Source of the DNA: Pseudomonas rhizosphaerae | GTDB taxonomy: Bacteria > Pseudomonadota > Gammaproteobacteria > Pseudomonadales > Pseudomonadaceae | Length of the DNA stretch: 64,000 nucleotides | Reading direction: 5' to 3' | Assembly: GCF_000761155.1 (NCBI RefSeq) | Contig: NZ_CP009533.1 | Location: 4,621,001 to 4,685,000 of the forward strand | In this document: positions 1-9,859 of the stretch, piece by piece | Numbering within the stretch: position 1 is the first letter of the stretch | How the letters are laid out: each line of letters starts with the position of its first letter | Notes under the pieces: generated by a model | Told to the model about the DNA's origin: nothing | The model's database searches: none | Seen by the model: only the letters and a program-made list of their open reading frames with translations | Program-made: the position numbers and the translations under genes

Positions 1-21
1 GTGCTTGCCGCACTGAGCTGA
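1..21 (+). CDS. adk: adenylate kinase, last codons (partial)
   Basis: The first 21 bases read as V-L-A-A-L-S-stop in frame 1. This matches my memory of the C-terminus of Pseudomonas putida-group adenylate kinase, and adk normally lies just before tsaB in these genomes. Adenylate kinase interconverts ATP plus AMP with two ADP in the cytoplasm. Only seven codons are visible, so the call rests on context and a short tail. It could be the end of another gene. Confidence 0.55.
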   Translation: MLAALS

Positions 22-67
22 GGAGTGGGCATCGGCACCTGTCGTGTCGGCCACCGCCTTGTCATGA

Positions 68-87
68 ACGGCCCGCTTGCGGGCCGT
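68..87 (+). terminator. hairpin between adk and tsaB
   Basis: ACGGCCCGC and GCGGGCCGT form a perfect 9-bp stem with a TT loop, about 47 bases after the presumed adk stop. Only a weak T-rich stretch (AGTTGTCT) follows, so it could be an intrinsic terminator of modest strength or a processing hairpin. Confidence 0.5.
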
Positions 88-94
88 AGTTGTC

Positions 95-100
95 TATAAT
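95..100 (+). promoter_or_regulatory. possible -10 box for tsaB
   Basis: A perfect TATAAT lies 33 bases before the tsaB ATG and right after the hairpin. No good -35 box is visible at the expected spacing because that position falls inside the hairpin, so this is only a candidate promoter. Confidence 0.3.
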
Positions 101-132
101 CGCCACTTTCCCACATTGCCTGGACCCTTTCG

Positions 133-813
133 ATGACCACCCTGCTGGCCCTGGACACTGCCACTGAAGCCTGCTCCGTCGCTTTGCTGCACGATGGCAA
201 AGTGTCGAGCCACTATGAAGTGATCCCGCGCCTGCACGCGCAGAAGTTGCTGCCCATGATCAAGACCCTGCTGGCAGAGGCGGGCGTGGCGCTTTCGGCC
301 GTCGATGCGATCGCTTTCGGGCGTGGGCCGGGCGCGTTCACTGGGGTACGTATCGCGGTGGGCGTGGTCCAGGGCCTGGCGTTCGGCCTGGATCGTCCGG
401 TGCTGCCAGTGTCCAACCTGGCCCTGCTGGCGCAACGGGCCTGGCGCGAGCACGGCGTCAGCCAGGTCGCGGCCGCCATCGACGCGCGCATGGACGAAGT
501 GTATTGGGGTTGCTATCAGGAACACGCCGGGGAAATGCGTTTGCAGGGTGAGGAAGGGGTGTTCGCACCCGAACGCGCCCAGTTGCCGCCCCAGGCCACC
601 GGTAGTTGGTTTGGTGCAGGCACTGGCTGGACCTATGCCGAGCATATTGCCATCGCAACCGTGGGGCGCGACGCCGAATTGCTGCCCCATGCCCAGGACC
701 TGCTGGAACTGGCGCGTTTCGCCTGGGCTCGAGGCGAAGGACTGCCTGCCGATGGCGCCCAGCCGGTTTACCTGCGGGACAACGTCGCCACGCCGAAAAA
801 GTCGCTTTTGTAA
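133..813 (+). CDS. tsaB: tRNA threonylcarbamoyladenosine biosynthesis protein TsaB
   Basis: 226 residues, the usual length for TsaB (YeaZ). TsaB is the partner that, with TsaD and TsaE, transfers the threonylcarbamoyl group to A37 of ANN-decoding tRNAs in the cytoplasm. The N-terminus LLALDTATEACSVALL is the ASKHA-fold phosphate-1 strand and loop, and FGRGPGAFTGVRIAVG near residues 62-77 is the signature loop of the YeaZ/TsaD family. The start is the ATG that begins the family's conserved MTTLLALDTAT end. It follows the adk tail and probably has its own promoter after the hairpin at 68-87. Nothing looks abnormal. Confidence 0.95.
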   Translation: MTTLLALDTATEACSVALLHDGKVSSHYEVIPRLHAQKLLPMIKTLLAEAGVALSAVDAIAFGRGPGAFTGVRIAVGVVQGLAFGLDRPVLPVSNLALLAQRAWREHGVSQVAAAIDARMDEVYWGCYQEHAGEMRLQGEEGVFAPERAQLPPQATGSWFGAGTGWTYAEHIAIATVGRDAELLPHAQDLLELARFAWARGEGLPADGAQPVYLRDNVATPKKSLL

Positions 814-962
814 TACACTTCGTCGGCGTTCACGCCCGTAGTGCGCATTTCATCGGCAGAATCTGCCCTGGCGATAAAACTTTGCTGCAATTTGTGGTCT
901 AGTGATCACTTGGGTCGCTGCACGACGGTGTGGCGGCTTATTTCGACGATCGAGTGAACCTC

Positions 963-1256
963 ATGCGTATCGATGGCATTTCCTCCCAGGCTTATCCAAT
1001 CAAGCGCAAGCCGCTTGCGGAAAAGGCGCGGGTGCAGGAATCCGTCGATGACATCGAAGGCGAGTTCGAAACCCCCGCGCAACCCACGGCCCAGCGCTCC
1101 CGCGCACGCGGCGCCAGTGTCCCGGCGCGCCAGCAGGACATGATCTTCCCCCGCTCGATGAGCCGCCGCGCCGCCGACGCTCTGGGCATGTACCTGAGCA
1201 CCCAGGGTTTCGTCGAATGGGACAATGAAGTCCTGGGTCTGGATGTGCATATCTGA
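963..1256 (+). CDS. conserved hypothetical protein
   Basis: 97 residues from the ATG at 963 (MRIDGISSQAYPIKRKP). A GTG at 930 would add eleven residues but has no better ribosome site. The protein is hydrophilic, rich in Arg, Glu and Ala in the middle, and ends with a more ordered block (LGMYLSTQGFVEWDNEVLGLDVHI region). No signal peptide or membrane segment is visible. I do not recognise a domain. It sits two bases before the DUF72 gene and is probably cotranscribed with it. Similar small proteins occupy this place in P. putida-type genomes, so I take it as real. Confidence 0.75.
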   Translation: MRIDGISSQAYPIKRKPLAEKARVQESVDDIEGEFETPAQPTAQRSRARGASVPARQQDMIFPRSMSRRAADALGMYLSTQGFVEWDNEVLGLDVHI

Positions 1257-1258
1257 CT

Positions 1259-2122
1259 GTGCCCAGCCTGCCTTATTTCATCGGTTGTCCTTCGTGGAGT
1301 GAAAACGCCTGGCGCGATTACTTCTATCCACGTGATGCGCGCCCCCCTGATTTCCTCGCACTCTACGGCCAAGTGTTCAACGCCGTGGAGGGCAACACCA
1401 CGTTCTACGCACGGCCCGCGCCCAGTACGGTGGAACGCTGGGCCACGAGCATGCCGCCTGAGTTCCGCTTCACGGCAAAGCTGCCGCGCGACATCAGCCA
1501 CGGTGGTGATCTGCGCGAGCAATTGGGCGCGGCGGAGGATTTCTGCCGACTACTCGCGCCCCTGGGCGACCGGGTAGCACCTCTGTGGCTGCAGTTGCCG
1601 GCGTCGTTCGCACCGTGGCGACTGGCGGAGTTGATCGGCTTCATCGACATCCTGCAGCGGCCTCTTGCCGTGGAAGTCCGTCATGGTGCGTTTTTCGCCC
1701 GTGGTGACGAAGAGCGCCTGCTCAACAACTTGCTGCGCGAGCGCAATGTCGAGCGTATCTGCCTGGACCCCCGGGCCTTGTTCAGCTGTACTTCGGATGC
1801 ACCCGCCGTGCTCCATGCCCAGGCCAAGAAACCTCGTGTGCCGCCGCGTCCGGCGGCGTTCAGCAACAGCCCGCAAGTACGTTTCATCGGCCACCCGCAG
1901 TTGGAGGCGAACGAGCCTTTCCTGACGCCTTGGGTGGAGAAGATCGCTGGCTGGATCGAAGAAGGGCGCACGCCCTACATCTTTCTGCACACGGCCGACA
2001 ACCTGCTGGCGCCGGCCTTGGCCCGGCGCTTCCACGCGCGCCTGATGGAACGTTTGCCCGGTCTGCCAGCCTTAATGGAACTGCCTCGGGAGCCGCAGAC
2101 GGCGCAGCTTGGCCTGCTCTGA
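1259..2122 (+). CDS. DUF72 (YecE-like) family protein
   Basis: 287 residues starting at GTG 1259, two bases after the previous stop, so probably translationally coupled. The N-terminal GCPSWSENAWRDYFYP, then FNAVEGNTTFYARP and FRFTAKLPRDISH, are typical of the DUF72/YecE TIM-barrel family. LAVEVRH and PYIFLHTADN toward the C-terminus also fit. The biochemical role of DUF72 proteins is not established; TIM-barrel geometry suggests an enzyme. It is probably cytoplasmic because no signal peptide is seen. Family assignment is firm, function unknown. Confidence 0.9.
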   Translation: MPSLPYFIGCPSWSENAWRDYFYPRDARPPDFLALYGQVFNAVEGNTTFYARPAPSTVERWATSMPPEFRFTAKLPRDISHGGDLREQLGAAEDFCRLLAPLGDRVAPLWLQLPASFAPWRLAELIGFIDILQRPLAVEVRHGAFFARGDEERLLNNLLRERNVERICLDPRALFSCTSDAPAVLHAQAKKPRVPPRPAAFSNSPQVRFIGHPQLEANEPFLTPWVEKIAGWIEEGRTPYIFLHTADNLLAPALARRFHARLMERLPGLPALMELPREPQTAQLGLL

Positions 2123-2170
2123 CCCTCTACCCGCGGCGGTTTTCTTCAGCTATGCCGAGCAGAGGTCGAT

Positions 2171-2860
2171 GTGCTGCGATTGCTGATCATCCTGCTGGTG
2201 CTGGCCGCCGGCCCCGTTGCTGTATGGCGGGGCTGGATCGAGGTGCCCGATCGGTGGAACCCGTGGGCGCCGCTGGACATTGCCGAGCCGGTGAATTTCC
2301 TGACGCGCTACAAGCTTGGGCGCTTGCAGAGTGATCCACAGCTGTGCGTACAAGCGCTGGCGACGTCAAGCGTGCGCTACAGCGTACAGGCCGACAGCCC
2401 GGCCGATGCCAAGTGCCCGTTGGTCAATGTGTTGCGCGTGCAGGGCAGTGACGTCAGATTGAGCAGCAGCTTCCTGGCGACCTGTCCGGTGGTGGTGGCG
2501 TTCGCCATGTTCGAGCGCCAGGCGCTGCAACCGGCGGCACAGGCCGTGTTTGGCCAGGCGGTGACGCAGGTCGATCATCTGGGCAGCTTTGCCTGCCGCA
2601 ATATCTATGGCCGCAGCGAAGGGCGCCTGAGCCAGCATGCGACCGCCAATGCCCTGGACATCGCCGGGTTTCGCCTGGCCGATGGGCGCCGCATCAACGT
2701 GCTCAAGGATTGGCCTGGCGACGACGCCAATGCGCGCTTCCTGCGCCAGGTTCGCGATGGCGCCTGCAAACATTTCAACACCGTCCTGGGCCCCGAATAC
2801 AACGCTGCCCATCGCAACCATTTCCACCTCGACATGGGCGGCTGGAGCGTCTGCCGCTGA
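2171..2860 (+). CDS. extensin-like family protein, membrane-anchored
   Basis: 229 residues starting at GTG 2171 with AGAGG just upstream. Residues 2-18 form a hydrophobic N-terminal anchor or signal. The C-terminal half carries SQHATANALDIAGF and NHFHLDMGGW, the His-x6-Asp and His-x-His pattern of the extensin-like C domain, which resembles LAS-type (D-Ala-D-Ala peptidase-like) metal sites. Several Cys residues suggest disulfides outside the cytoplasm. A role in cell-wall peptide processing is inference from the fold. It follows the DUF72 gene on the same strand. Confidence 0.85.
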   Translation: MLRLLIILLVLAAGPVAVWRGWIEVPDRWNPWAPLDIAEPVNFLTRYKLGRLQSDPQLCVQALATSSVRYSVQADSPADAKCPLVNVLRVQGSDVRLSSSFLATCPVVVAFAMFERQALQPAAQAVFGQAVTQVDHLGSFACRNIYGRSEGRLSQHATANALDIAGFRLADGRRINVLKDWPGDDANARFLRQVRDGACKHFNTVLGPEYNAAHRNHFHLDMGGWSVCR

Positions 2861-2894
2861 TCCGTGTTCATTCCAGGTCACCGCGCCGCGCCCG

Positions 2895-2974
2895 GACGCG
2901 GCTCGCGCCGCTGCTACAGGGGATCGGGTGCGTCTGGAAAACATGGCCCGTGTAGCAACGGCGCAAGCCGCGTC
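2895..2974. repeat. REP pair, family A (inverted)
   Basis: Two inverted copies of a GC-rich palindromic unit whose core reads GTAGCAGCGGCGCAAGCCGC (here 2895-2918 on the minus strand and 2951-2974 on the plus strand, the latter with one A change). The same unit recurs at 18741-18827 and 55261-55291. It lies between the convergent extensin-like gene and the minus-strand gene at 3010, a typical site for a bacterial interspersed mosaic element. Confidence 0.85.
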
Positions 2975-3009
2975 GGCGGTGCATGCGGACTTTCTGGATG
3001 ACGCGCCGG

Positions 3010-3624
3010 TCAGGCGGCTTGGCGGATGTTGTTCAATACGGCGGGGCGCATCCAGCTCAGGTCCAGTTCCAGCGCGTGGCATTGCTCGTCGATGGTTTCC
3101 TGTGCGAGCGGCATAGAAGCTTGCGCCAACTGCCAGTCCAGCTCGGCAATCGGCAAGTGCAGCGCACGAGGCATCGGTGCCGGGCCCGGTTGCGACACCT
3201 GGCCCCCGTGGTTCAGCACCAGCGGACGAACCCAGCGGCTGTCGAACGCCAAGTGAGCCTGTTGGGCCAGCACGTCCTGTTCAGGCAACGGCTTGGCGGG
3301 CTTGTCCAGCAGCGCCAACTCCAACTCGGCCTTTGGCAGAAACATGGGCTCGGGCGGCTTGACCTCGGTGTCGCGCACATCACACAAACGCTGCAGCAGA
3401 ATATGCGCAAGGATCTCGCTGCCGGCACTGGGCTCTGTCGCCGATTCGCTGGCAGCCGCTGCAGGCGCCTGACCCTGCGCTCGCCCTTCGCAATGCTCAG
3501 TCAATGCCTGGGCGAAGAAGTCCTGCCACAGCGCGCTCGCCGCACCCAGGGTCTGGATGTTGTGCTGGCTGAAGTCGCCAATGGGCGAAATGTAACCTGG
3601 CGCTGTGGAATTGATGGCGGACAT
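3010..3624 (-). CDS. conserved hypothetical protein
   Basis: 204 residues from the ATG at 3624; a GTG at 3636 would add four. No signal peptide, membrane segment or known motif is visible. The middle is Ala/Glu-rich and low in complexity (residues about 45-65). The C-terminal half has regular helical spacing and the repeated phrases [13 protein letters not shown] and [13 protein letters not shown], both of form W-x-RP-x-VLN, suggesting two related short segments. It is divergent from rsmJ with about 95 bases between starts. I do not recognise the family. Confidence 0.7.
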   Translation of the reverse strand: MSAINSTAPGYISPIGDFSQHNIQTLGAASALWQDFFAQALTEHCEGRAQGQAPAAAASESATEPSAGSEILAHILLQRLCDVRDTEVKPPEPMFLPKAELELALLDKPAKPLPEQDVLAQQAHLAFDSRWVRPLVLNHGGQVSQPGPAPMPRALHLPIAELDWQLAQASMPLAQETIDEQCHALELDLSWMRPAVLNNIRQAA

Positions 3625-3719
3625 GGCACTCGACACGCTTGGGCTCTGGCAAAATGCCTGGCAAAGTTCTTATCGGCGGCAGGCGCCGATCTTTTAGCCT
3701 TTCGATACAGGAATCTTCA

Positions 3720-4502
3720 GTGGAGCAGCAAGCAGGTGGTCGCATCCAGGTCCAGGCGCAGAACGACGCCTGGGAACCGCAAGCCGAACAGTGGTCGCAA
3801 CGGCTGGACCTGCCTCGACATCTGCCCGATGCCGATTTCACTTTGCAGGTAAGCGAAAACGGCCTGCAACTGCAACAACTGGGCGCAGACGCACCCGGGC
3901 CCGTACGTGTGGACTTCGTCGAAGGCGCAGTGGCCCATCGCCGGCTATACGGCGGCGGCAGTGGCCAGATGATCGCCAAGGCCGTTGGCGTACAGCCCGG
4001 TGTTCGACCGCAGGTACTGGATGCCACGGCGGGCCTGGGCAAGGACGCATTCGTGCTGGCCAGCCTGGGCTGCGACATGAGCCTGATAGAGCGCCAGCCG
4101 ATCATTGCTGCGCTGCTCGAGGATGGGCTGGCCCGTGCCCAGGGTGATCCGGAAGTCGGCGCCATCGTTGCGCGCATGCGGCTGCTCAAGGGCAACTCGA
4201 TCCAGGTCATGCAGCAGTGGCAGGGCGAAGCGCCTCAGGTGATCTACCTGGACCCGATGTTCCCCCATCGGGAGAAAAGCGCGCTGGTGAAAAAGGAAAT
4301 GCGCCTGTTCCGCCCGTTGGTCGGCGATGACATGGATGCCCCCGCTCTGTTGGCCGCTGCGTTGGCTCTGGCCAGCCATCGGGTGGTGGTCAAGCGACCG
4401 CGCAAGGCGCCGTGCATCGAAGGCATCAAACCCAGCCATGCACTGGAAGGTAAGTCCAGTCGTTACGATATCTACCCGAAGAAAGCACTCAAGCCGGCAT
4501 GA
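3720..4502 (+). CDS. rsmJ: 16S rRNA (guanine1516-N2)-methyltransferase RsmJ
   Basis: 260 residues from GTG 3720, preceded by CAGGAA at good spacing; an upstream ATG at 3639 is in frame but would add a non-homologous extension. RsmJ (YhiQ) methylates G1516 of 16S rRNA using SAM. The SAM-binding loop is [19 protein letters not shown], followed by the acidic residue in MSLIERQPI, and the catalytic-type YLDPMFPHR motif lies near residue 176. The C-terminal VKRPRKAPC is also family-like. Length and motifs agree well with the family. Confidence 0.93.
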   Translation: MEQQAGGRIQVQAQNDAWEPQAEQWSQRLDLPRHLPDADFTLQVSENGLQLQQLGADAPGPVRVDFVEGAVAHRRLYGGGSGQMIAKAVGVQPGVRPQVLDATAGLGKDAFVLASLGCDMSLIERQPIIAALLEDGLARAQGDPEVGAIVARMRLLKGNSIQVMQQWQGEAPQVIYLDPMFPHREKSALVKKEMRLFRPLVGDDMDAPALLAAALALASHRVVVKRPRKAPCIEGIKPSHALEGKSSRYDIYPKKALKPA

Positions 4503-4601
4503 GAAGGTGCACTGGGTTGTAGGCACAGGCGACCTTTCATGCCCGCGGCGGCGTAGGATCAGTCCTGATTTTTCCCGTCACGGTTTTAGCTCGGTAGCCT
4601 C

Positions 4602-4622
4602 AAATAGAATCAAGTCTCATTT
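4602..4622. promoter_or_regulatory. possible degenerate Fur box before the siderophore receptor
   Basis: An A/T-rich imperfect palindrome with AAAT...ATTT arms lies 18 bases before the receptor ATG. Read on the minus strand it contains AAATGAGA and TTGATTCT, loosely like the GATAATGATAATCATTATC Fur consensus. The match is weak; I infer Fur control mainly from the gene's function. Confidence 0.3.
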
Positions 4623-4639
4623 GTAGTGAGGCTGTATAC

Positions 4640-6829
4640 ATGTACCGTTCTACAGGAGTTTGCACGTTGCCCCGCCGGTCGGCGCTGGGCCTGGCGTTGA
4701 TCGGTTGCGCCGCGGGCGCCCATGCCCATGAGGGGCATGAATCGCTGGTGCTGGACAAGCTGAGCGTTACCGGCAAGCAGGCTGCGCCGCCTTATCAGGT
4801 CCAGCGCTCGGCTTCGGCCAAATACGCGGTACCGCTGTTGGACGTGCCGCAAACGGTCACCGTGGTCCCACGCCAGGTCATCCGCGAACAGAACGCCCTG
4901 GGTTTGCGTCGAGCGCTGTCCAACGTTTCCGGAATCTCTTTCAACGCAGGCGAGGGCGGGGGCGGCTCGGGTGACAGCATCAACATCCGTGGCTTCAGCG
5001 CCAACGCCAACCTCCAGATCGATGGCCTGCGCGACTCTGCACAGACCAGCCGCAGCGACCTGTTCAACCTGGAGCAGCTCGAGGTCATGAAGGGCCCTGG
5101 CTCGGTGTTCGGCGGCGCCGGCACCACCGGCGGGGCCATCAACCTGATCACCAAGCTGCCGGTCGCCGACAGTTTCACCGAGCTGGGCGCCGGTGTCGGC
5201 ACCGATCGCTATCGTCGCCTGACCCTCGACACCAACCAGCAACTGCACGACCTGGGCGACGGCACCCTGTTTCGTCTCAACCTGATGGCCCACGAGAACC
5301 ACGTGCCGGGTCGCGACCGCATCGAACAGCAACGCTGGGGGCTGGCGCCTTCCCTGACCTTCGGGCACGGCAGCGACACGCGCCTGACGCTCAGCTATTT
5401 CCACCAAAGCGATGACAACCTGCCCGACTACGGCGTGCCCGCCCGCGATGGCAAGCGCCTGCCGGGGGTCAAGACCAGCCACTACTACGGCTGGCGCAAC
5501 CTGGACCAGGAACGTGCCGACACCGACAGCCTGACGGTCAGGTACGAGCACGACCTGAACCCTGACTGGAGCGTGCAAAATCTTTCGCGCATCAGCCAGG
5601 TCGACCGCGATGCCACGGTGTCCGCTTCCCACGTCAAGCTGGCCAAGCTTCCGGCGTTGCGTTACCTGCCGGCAGGGCCGCAGGCTTATCGACGCGACGT
5701 GCAGACCCGCCTGGCCATGAACCAGACCAGCCTCACCGGCCACTTCGATACCTTCGGCCTGGGCAACACGCTGGTAGTGGGTGCCGAGCTGTCCCGCGAA
5801 ACCTACGACCGCAGGGCTTCGGGCTATGCCGTGGAGTCGTTCTACCCGGCCAACGGCTACGATCTGGCTAATCCACCGGGCCACTGGAGCGGGCCGAAGG
5901 TCAAGTCGCCGACCAGCGTGGCGCACAACAGCATGGTCGATCAGGCGCTGTACGTGTTCGACACCCTGGCCCTGAACGAGCAGTGGGATGTCAGCCTCGG
6001 CCTGCGCTACGACCACATGCGCGCCCGAGCCAACAGCCGCTCCAGCAGCGGGGCTCGGAGCCAGGCCGGCTCCACCGAAGGTGTGTTCAGCCAACGTGCG
6101 GGGCTGGTCTATAAACCCACCGAGAACGGCCGCTTCTATGTGGCTTACGGCACCTCGTTCAACCCCTCGGCCGAAAACCTGCTGACCTATGGCGGTGGCC
6201 TGTCCGAAAGCACCCAGAGCCTGGAACCGGAGAAGGGAAAAACCTGGGAGCTGGGCAGCAAATGGCAATTGCTCGATGAGCGCCTGCAACTGGAAGCCGC
6301 GCTATTCCGAGTGGTCAAGGACAACGTTCGCGAGCGCCTCAGCGACGGCACCAACCTGCTCGCGGGCAAGCAGCGCGTGCAAGGGCTGGAACTGGCCGCC
6401 ACAGGCGAGTTGACCGAGCAGTGGCACGTGTTCGCCAACTACACGCTGCAGGACAGCGAGACGCTCGAATCGGTGGCAACGCCCAAGCGGGTAGGTCAGG
6501 CACTGAAGAACACCGCGCCGCGCTCCTTCAACCTGTGGACTGCCTACCAGCTTCCGAGCGACATCACCCTGGCCTACGGTGTGCGCCACGTCGGCAAGCG
6601 CAACCTCACCTCTGAGGATCAGGCCAAGCTCGACGCCTACTGGGTACACGATGCGATGCTTGGCTATAGGGCTTCGGACAATCTCGAACTGCAACTGAAC
6701 CTGAGCAACCTGACCGACAAGAAATACGTCGAGCGGGTGCGTACCGTCATAGGCAGCGACACTCGCTCCTCGGCCGTGGAGTACGGCGACGGTCGCGCGG
6801 CGGTGCTCAGCAGCGTCTATCGATTCTGA
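4640..6829 (+). CDS. TonB-dependent catecholate-type siderophore receptor (Fiu/PiuA-like)
   Basis: 729 residues. A signal peptide ends near AAGAHA, followed by HEGHES and a TonB-box-like stretch (LDKLSVTGK). The plug domain has VPQTVTVVPRQVIREQNA, NIRGFSANANLQIDGLRD and LEVMKGPGSVFGGAGTTGGAINLITK, all typical of siderophore receptors. The 22-strand beta barrel follows and ends SSVYRF with the terminal Phe required for outer-membrane insertion. The likely substrate is a ferric catecholate or similar xenosiderophore, by family resemblance only. It stands alone, with no biosynthesis genes nearby, so it probably scavenges foreign siderophores. Fur control is likely but the box is weak. Confidence 0.88.
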   Translation: MYRSTGVCTLPRRSALGLALIGCAAGAHAHEGHESLVLDKLSVTGKQAAPPYQVQRSASAKYAVPLLDVPQTVTVVPRQVIREQNALGLRRALSNVSGISFNAGEGGGGSGDSINIRGFSANANLQIDGLRDSAQTSRSDLFNLEQLEVMKGPGSVFGGAGTTGGAINLITKLPVADSFTELGAGVGTDRYRRLTLDTNQQLHDLGDGTLFRLNLMAHENHVPGRDRIEQQRWGLAPSLTFGHGSDTRLTLSYFHQSDDNLPDYGVPARDGKRLPGVKTSHYYGWRNLDQERADTDSLTVRYEHDLNPDWSVQNLSRISQVDRDATVSASHVKLAKLPALRYLPAGPQAYRRDVQTRLAMNQTSLTGHFDTFGLGNTLVVGAELSRETYDRRASGYAVESFYPANGYDLANPPGHWSGPKVKSPTSVAHNSMVDQALYVFDTLALNEQWDVSLGLRYDHMRARANSRSSSGARSQAGSTEGVFSQRAGLVYKPTENGRFYVAYGTSFNPSAENLLTYGGGLSESTQSLEPEKGKTWELGSKWQLLDERLQLEAALFRVVKDNVRERLSDGTNLLAGKQRVQGLELAATGELTEQWHVFANYTLQDSETLESVATPKRVGQALKNTAPRSFNLWTAYQLPSDITLAYGVRHVGKRNLTSEDQAKLDAYWVHDAMLGYRASDNLELQLNLSNLTDKKYVERVRTVIGSDTRSSAVEYGDGRAAVLSSVYRF

Positions 6830-6847
6830 ACACCGGCGCCGTCGTCA

Positions 6848-7249
6848 TTACCGTGAAGCGGCATCCATGCGGATGCGCAATGGCTGCTCATCCTTGCCAT
6901 CCAGCGTCACGCCGTGATGCTGGGTGCTGATGAACAACAGGTGCCCGTCGGCTTCAACGCGGGCACTCACTGAATAGCGATGCCCCGGCTTGACCTGGGC
7001 CGGGTCGTATTCCAATTTGAACGGCAGCGGCACCTGGCCGGTGATGGGGCCGCTTTGCCGGGCCAGGGCGACGGCAGGTGCGTCTGCCAGCGACACGTCC
7101 TGCAGGCTCACGGTCAAGACCGCCGAAGGCGGCAGGGCGATGCGCTGCAGATAGAACGCTTCCCCTTCGAGCGTGGCTTTGGGTGCAGGCTGCAAGCTGC
7201 TGCAGGCACCGATGAGGGCGCTGAGTACGATCAGTGAAAGGCGTTTCAT
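6848..7249 (-). CDS. YbaY family lipoprotein
   Basis: 133 residues with a lipoprotein signal: MKRLSLIVLSALIGACSS, lipidated Cys at residue 16. The mature part (EGEAFYLQRIALPPSAVLTVSLQDVS, then GPITGQVPLPFKLEYDP and GHRYSVSARVEADG, split here for clarity) is the YbaY/YscW-like domain found in small outer-membrane lipoproteins and in pilotin-type proteins. It is probably anchored in the outer membrane. It converges on the siderophore receptor gene with 18 bases between stops and lies about 60 bases upstream of the plsB stop. Function in Pseudomonas is unknown. Confidence 0.88.
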   Translation of the reverse strand: MKRLSLIVLSALIGACSSLQPAPKATLEGEAFYLQRIALPPSAVLTVSLQDVSLADAPAVALARQSGPITGQVPLPFKLEYDPAQVKPGHRYSVSARVEADGHLLFISTQHHGVTLDGKDEQPLRIRMDAASR

Positions 7250-7310
7250 GGCTATCTCCGTTTTACAATATCAGCCGTCGGGCAAAAGCATAGGCAAACA
7301 CCCTCGTCGG

Positions 7311-9794
7311 TTACAACCCATCGGCGGATTCTTCACTGCGGTGCAGCGCTACCTGGCGGATCGACAGGCGAATTTCCGCCGGCAAGACCCGTTTGGCGGC
7401 CCCTTCGGCCAGCTCGTCGAGCATCGGGTGGTGGCTTAACTTGCCGTTGGCATCGCGGCGCAGCACCCCTTGATCAAGCAAGGTCTGGATGAAGTGGCGG
7501 AACAGGCTCTTGTCGAAGAACTCCGGCGCATTCAGGCCATGCAGGATCGACAGGCGCTGGGCCATGGTGGTGCACAGGTCTTCCAGCTCCTCGGCACTCA
7601 GGGCGTTCTGGCCGGCATTGAGCAGCAGGGCGATCGCCATGTAGAAGCGCTGCAGGGTCTGCGCGATGGCGCGCGACAACAGGGTCAGCAGCACGAACTG
7701 CCGCGAACTGGGCGCGGGACGCAGGTACACGCCGTTTTCGAGGCGCAACAGGCCTTGTTCGACCAGCGCCTGCAGCCACTGGTCGATCACACCATCGAGT
7801 TCCTCGGCGGTCCAGCGGATGAACAGCTCGGCTTGCAGATAGGGGTACAAGGCGTGGGCATAGCGCAGGATCTGCTCGCGGGTCATGCGCGAGGTGCTCT
7901 GGAAGAAACTGGCCAACAACGCGGGCAGGGCGAAGATATGCAGCACGTTGTTACGGTAGTAGGTCATCAGCACGGCGTGCTGTTCGTCCAGGTACAGGAT
8001 CCTGCCCAGGGCATCACTCTGTTCGGACAGCAGCTGCATGCCCTGGACATGGGCGATCAGGCTGCGGGCGTCGCCGTCGGGCACCGTGGTGTGGGGCGAG
8101 TAGGGCACCTGGCGCAGCAAGGTCAGGTACAGGTCGAGTACCCGCTCCATGGCCCCTTCGTCCAGGGCCAGCTTGCTGGTCGACAGCAGTGCCAGCGCCA
8201 CCAGGTTGACCGGGTTGATCGCTGCGGCTTCGTTCATGTGACGCGCCACCCGAATGCCCAGGCGGTGAGTGGTCTCGTTCAGCCAGTCGGGCTTGAACTC
8301 GGGCGCCAAGTCCTGCTGGCGCCAGCCAGGCTGCTGCTCATCGAGAAATGCCTGCAGCTTGATCGGCTCGCCAAAATTGACCGCCACCTGGCCAAACCGC
8401 TGCTTGAGCGCGCCGATGACCTTGAACACGTCCAGGATCGACTCTTTCTTCTTGGTCGCGCCGCGCAGCTCGCCCAGGTAGGTACGGCCTTCCAGCACGC
8501 GCTCGTAGCCGATGTACACCGGCACGAAGACGATGGGGGTACGCGAGGAACGCAGGTAACTGCGCAGGGTAATGGCCAGCATGCCGGTCTTGGGTTGCAG
8601 CATGCGTCCGGTGCGTGAGCGCCCGCCTTCGACGAAGTACTCCACCGGGAAACCCTTGGTGAACAGGGTGTGCAGGTATTCATTGAACACGGCGCTGTAC
8701 AGCGGGTTGCCCTTGAAGGTGCGGCGCATGAAAAACGCGCCGCCGCGCCTCAGCAGGCTGCCGATCACCGGCATGTTGAGGTTGATGCCGGCGGCGACAT
8801 GGGGCGGTGTCAGGCCGTTCTTGAACAGCAGGTAGGACAGCAGCAGGTAGTCGATGTGGCTGCGGTGGCACGGCACGTAGATGATCTCGTTGCCACGGGC
8901 AACGTCCTTCACGCCATCGATATTGTTGACCTTGATGCCGTCGTAGATCTTGTTCCAGAACCAGCTGAGCACCACCTCCAGAAAACGAATGGCGGTGTAG
9001 GTGTAGTCCGAGGCGATTTCATTGCCGTAGTGCAGGGCACGGGCCTCGGCCTTTTCCAGGCTGATGTGCTCGCGTTCGGCTTCTTCGGCGATGGCCTGAC
9101 GTACCAGTGGATCGCGAACAAGGCCTTTGACCAGATGACGCCGGTGGGAAATGTCGGGGCCGATGACGGCCGTCTTCAGGTTGCGGAAATGCACCCGCAA
9201 GATGCGCTGGGCCATGCGTACCGTGCGCTCGTGGCCCTTGTTCTGTTGCACCAGTTCGGCCAGGTGAATGGGCTCGGAAAACTGCACGCGTGTCTTGCGG
9301 CCCAGAATCAGGATGCTGACCAGCTTGCGCAGACGCCCGGTCACCGCCCAGCTGTCGGCGAACAGCAGTTTCCAGGGGCTGGATTCGCTCGCCGGCGATT
9401 GCCCCCAGAACACGCTGACTGGAATGATCTGCGCATCTTCGCCAGCGTTCTGTGCCAGCGCCGTGACCAGCCGGGCCAGGGTAGGCGGCGCGCCGCGCTT
9501 GTCCTGACGGCCGAGCCAGTCCGGGTCCGGGGTGAGGTAGAAAACTGCCGTGGGTTCCATGAGGTCGCCGATGGCCACGGGCAGCACCGGACGGGGCAGG
9601 CCGGCCTTGGTGCATTCGCGGTCGACCACGGCGAGGTCGGCCAGCGAAGGCGACTGCAAGGCGTACAGCACGGGCCTGCTGCGATCCAGATTCAGGGTGA
9701 ACGATGACTGGTTGATGGTTTCGGAACGAACCCACAGGTACAGCAAGCGGCGCAAGGTGCCGAACACTAGGCGGTGCAGAGGTGAGCGGGTCAT
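7311..9794 (-). CDS. plsB: glycerol-3-phosphate 1-O-acyltransferase
   Basis: 827 residues, the usual size of PlsB. It acylates sn-glycerol-3-phosphate at position 1 with acyl-ACP or acyl-CoA, the first step of phospholipid synthesis at the inner membrane. The acyltransferase block I catalytic motif H-x4-D is [13 protein letters not shown] (H310, D315) and block III is [12 protein letters not shown] (388-398). [18 protein letters not shown] matches block II. The start is the ATG at 9794, 65 bases after the upstream hypothetical gene, with which it shares direction. Confidence 0.96.
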   Translation of the reverse strand: MTRSPLHRLVFGTLRRLLYLWVRSETINQSSFTLNLDRSRPVLYALQSPSLADLAVVDRECTKAGLPRPVLPVAIGDLMEPTAVFYLTPDPDWLGRQDKRGAPPTLARLVTALAQNAGEDAQIIPVSVFWGQSPASESSPWKLLFADSWAVTGRLRKLVSILILGRKTRVQFSEPIHLAELVQQNKGHERTVRMAQRILRVHFRNLKTAVIGPDISHRRHLVKGLVRDPLVRQAIAEEAEREHISLEKAEARALHYGNEIASDYTYTAIRFLEVVLSWFWNKIYDGIKVNNIDGVKDVARGNEIIYVPCHRSHIDYLLLSYLLFKNGLTPPHVAAGINLNMPVIGSLLRRGGAFFMRRTFKGNPLYSAVFNEYLHTLFTKGFPVEYFVEGGRSRTGRMLQPKTGMLAITLRSYLRSSRTPIVFVPVYIGYERVLEGRTYLGELRGATKKKESILDVFKVIGALKQRFGQVAVNFGEPIKLQAFLDEQQPGWRQQDLAPEFKPDWLNETTHRLGIRVARHMNEAAAINPVNLVALALLSTSKLALDEGAMERVLDLYLTLLRQVPYSPHTTVPDGDARSLIAHVQGMQLLSEQSDALGRILYLDEQHAVLMTYYRNNVLHIFALPALLASFFQSTSRMTREQILRYAHALYPYLQAELFIRWTAEELDGVIDQWLQALVEQGLLRLENGVYLRPAPSSRQFVLLTLLSRAIAQTLQRFYMAIALLLNAGQNALSAEELEDLCTTMAQRLSILHGLNAPEFFDKSLFRHFIQTLLDQGVLRRDANGKLSHHPMLDELAEGAAKRVLPAEIRLSIRQVALHRSEESADGL

Positions 9795-9859
9795 AGGCCA
9801 GGGCTTGGGGGGAAAAGGCTACTTTACCGGGTTTTCCGGGCCGAAGGCATTGAGGTGTA

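Noticed and set aside
4610..6289. Long open frame of 559 codons on the minus strand
   Set aside because: It is antisense to the TonB-dependent receptor, whose protein motifs are unmistakable. High GC keeps the opposite strand open, and the antisense product has no recognisable domain.
7470..8618. Plus-strand open frame of 382 codons
   Set aside because: Antisense to plsB, Gln/His/Gly-rich as expected from reverse-complemented GC-rich coding sequence, no ribosome site.
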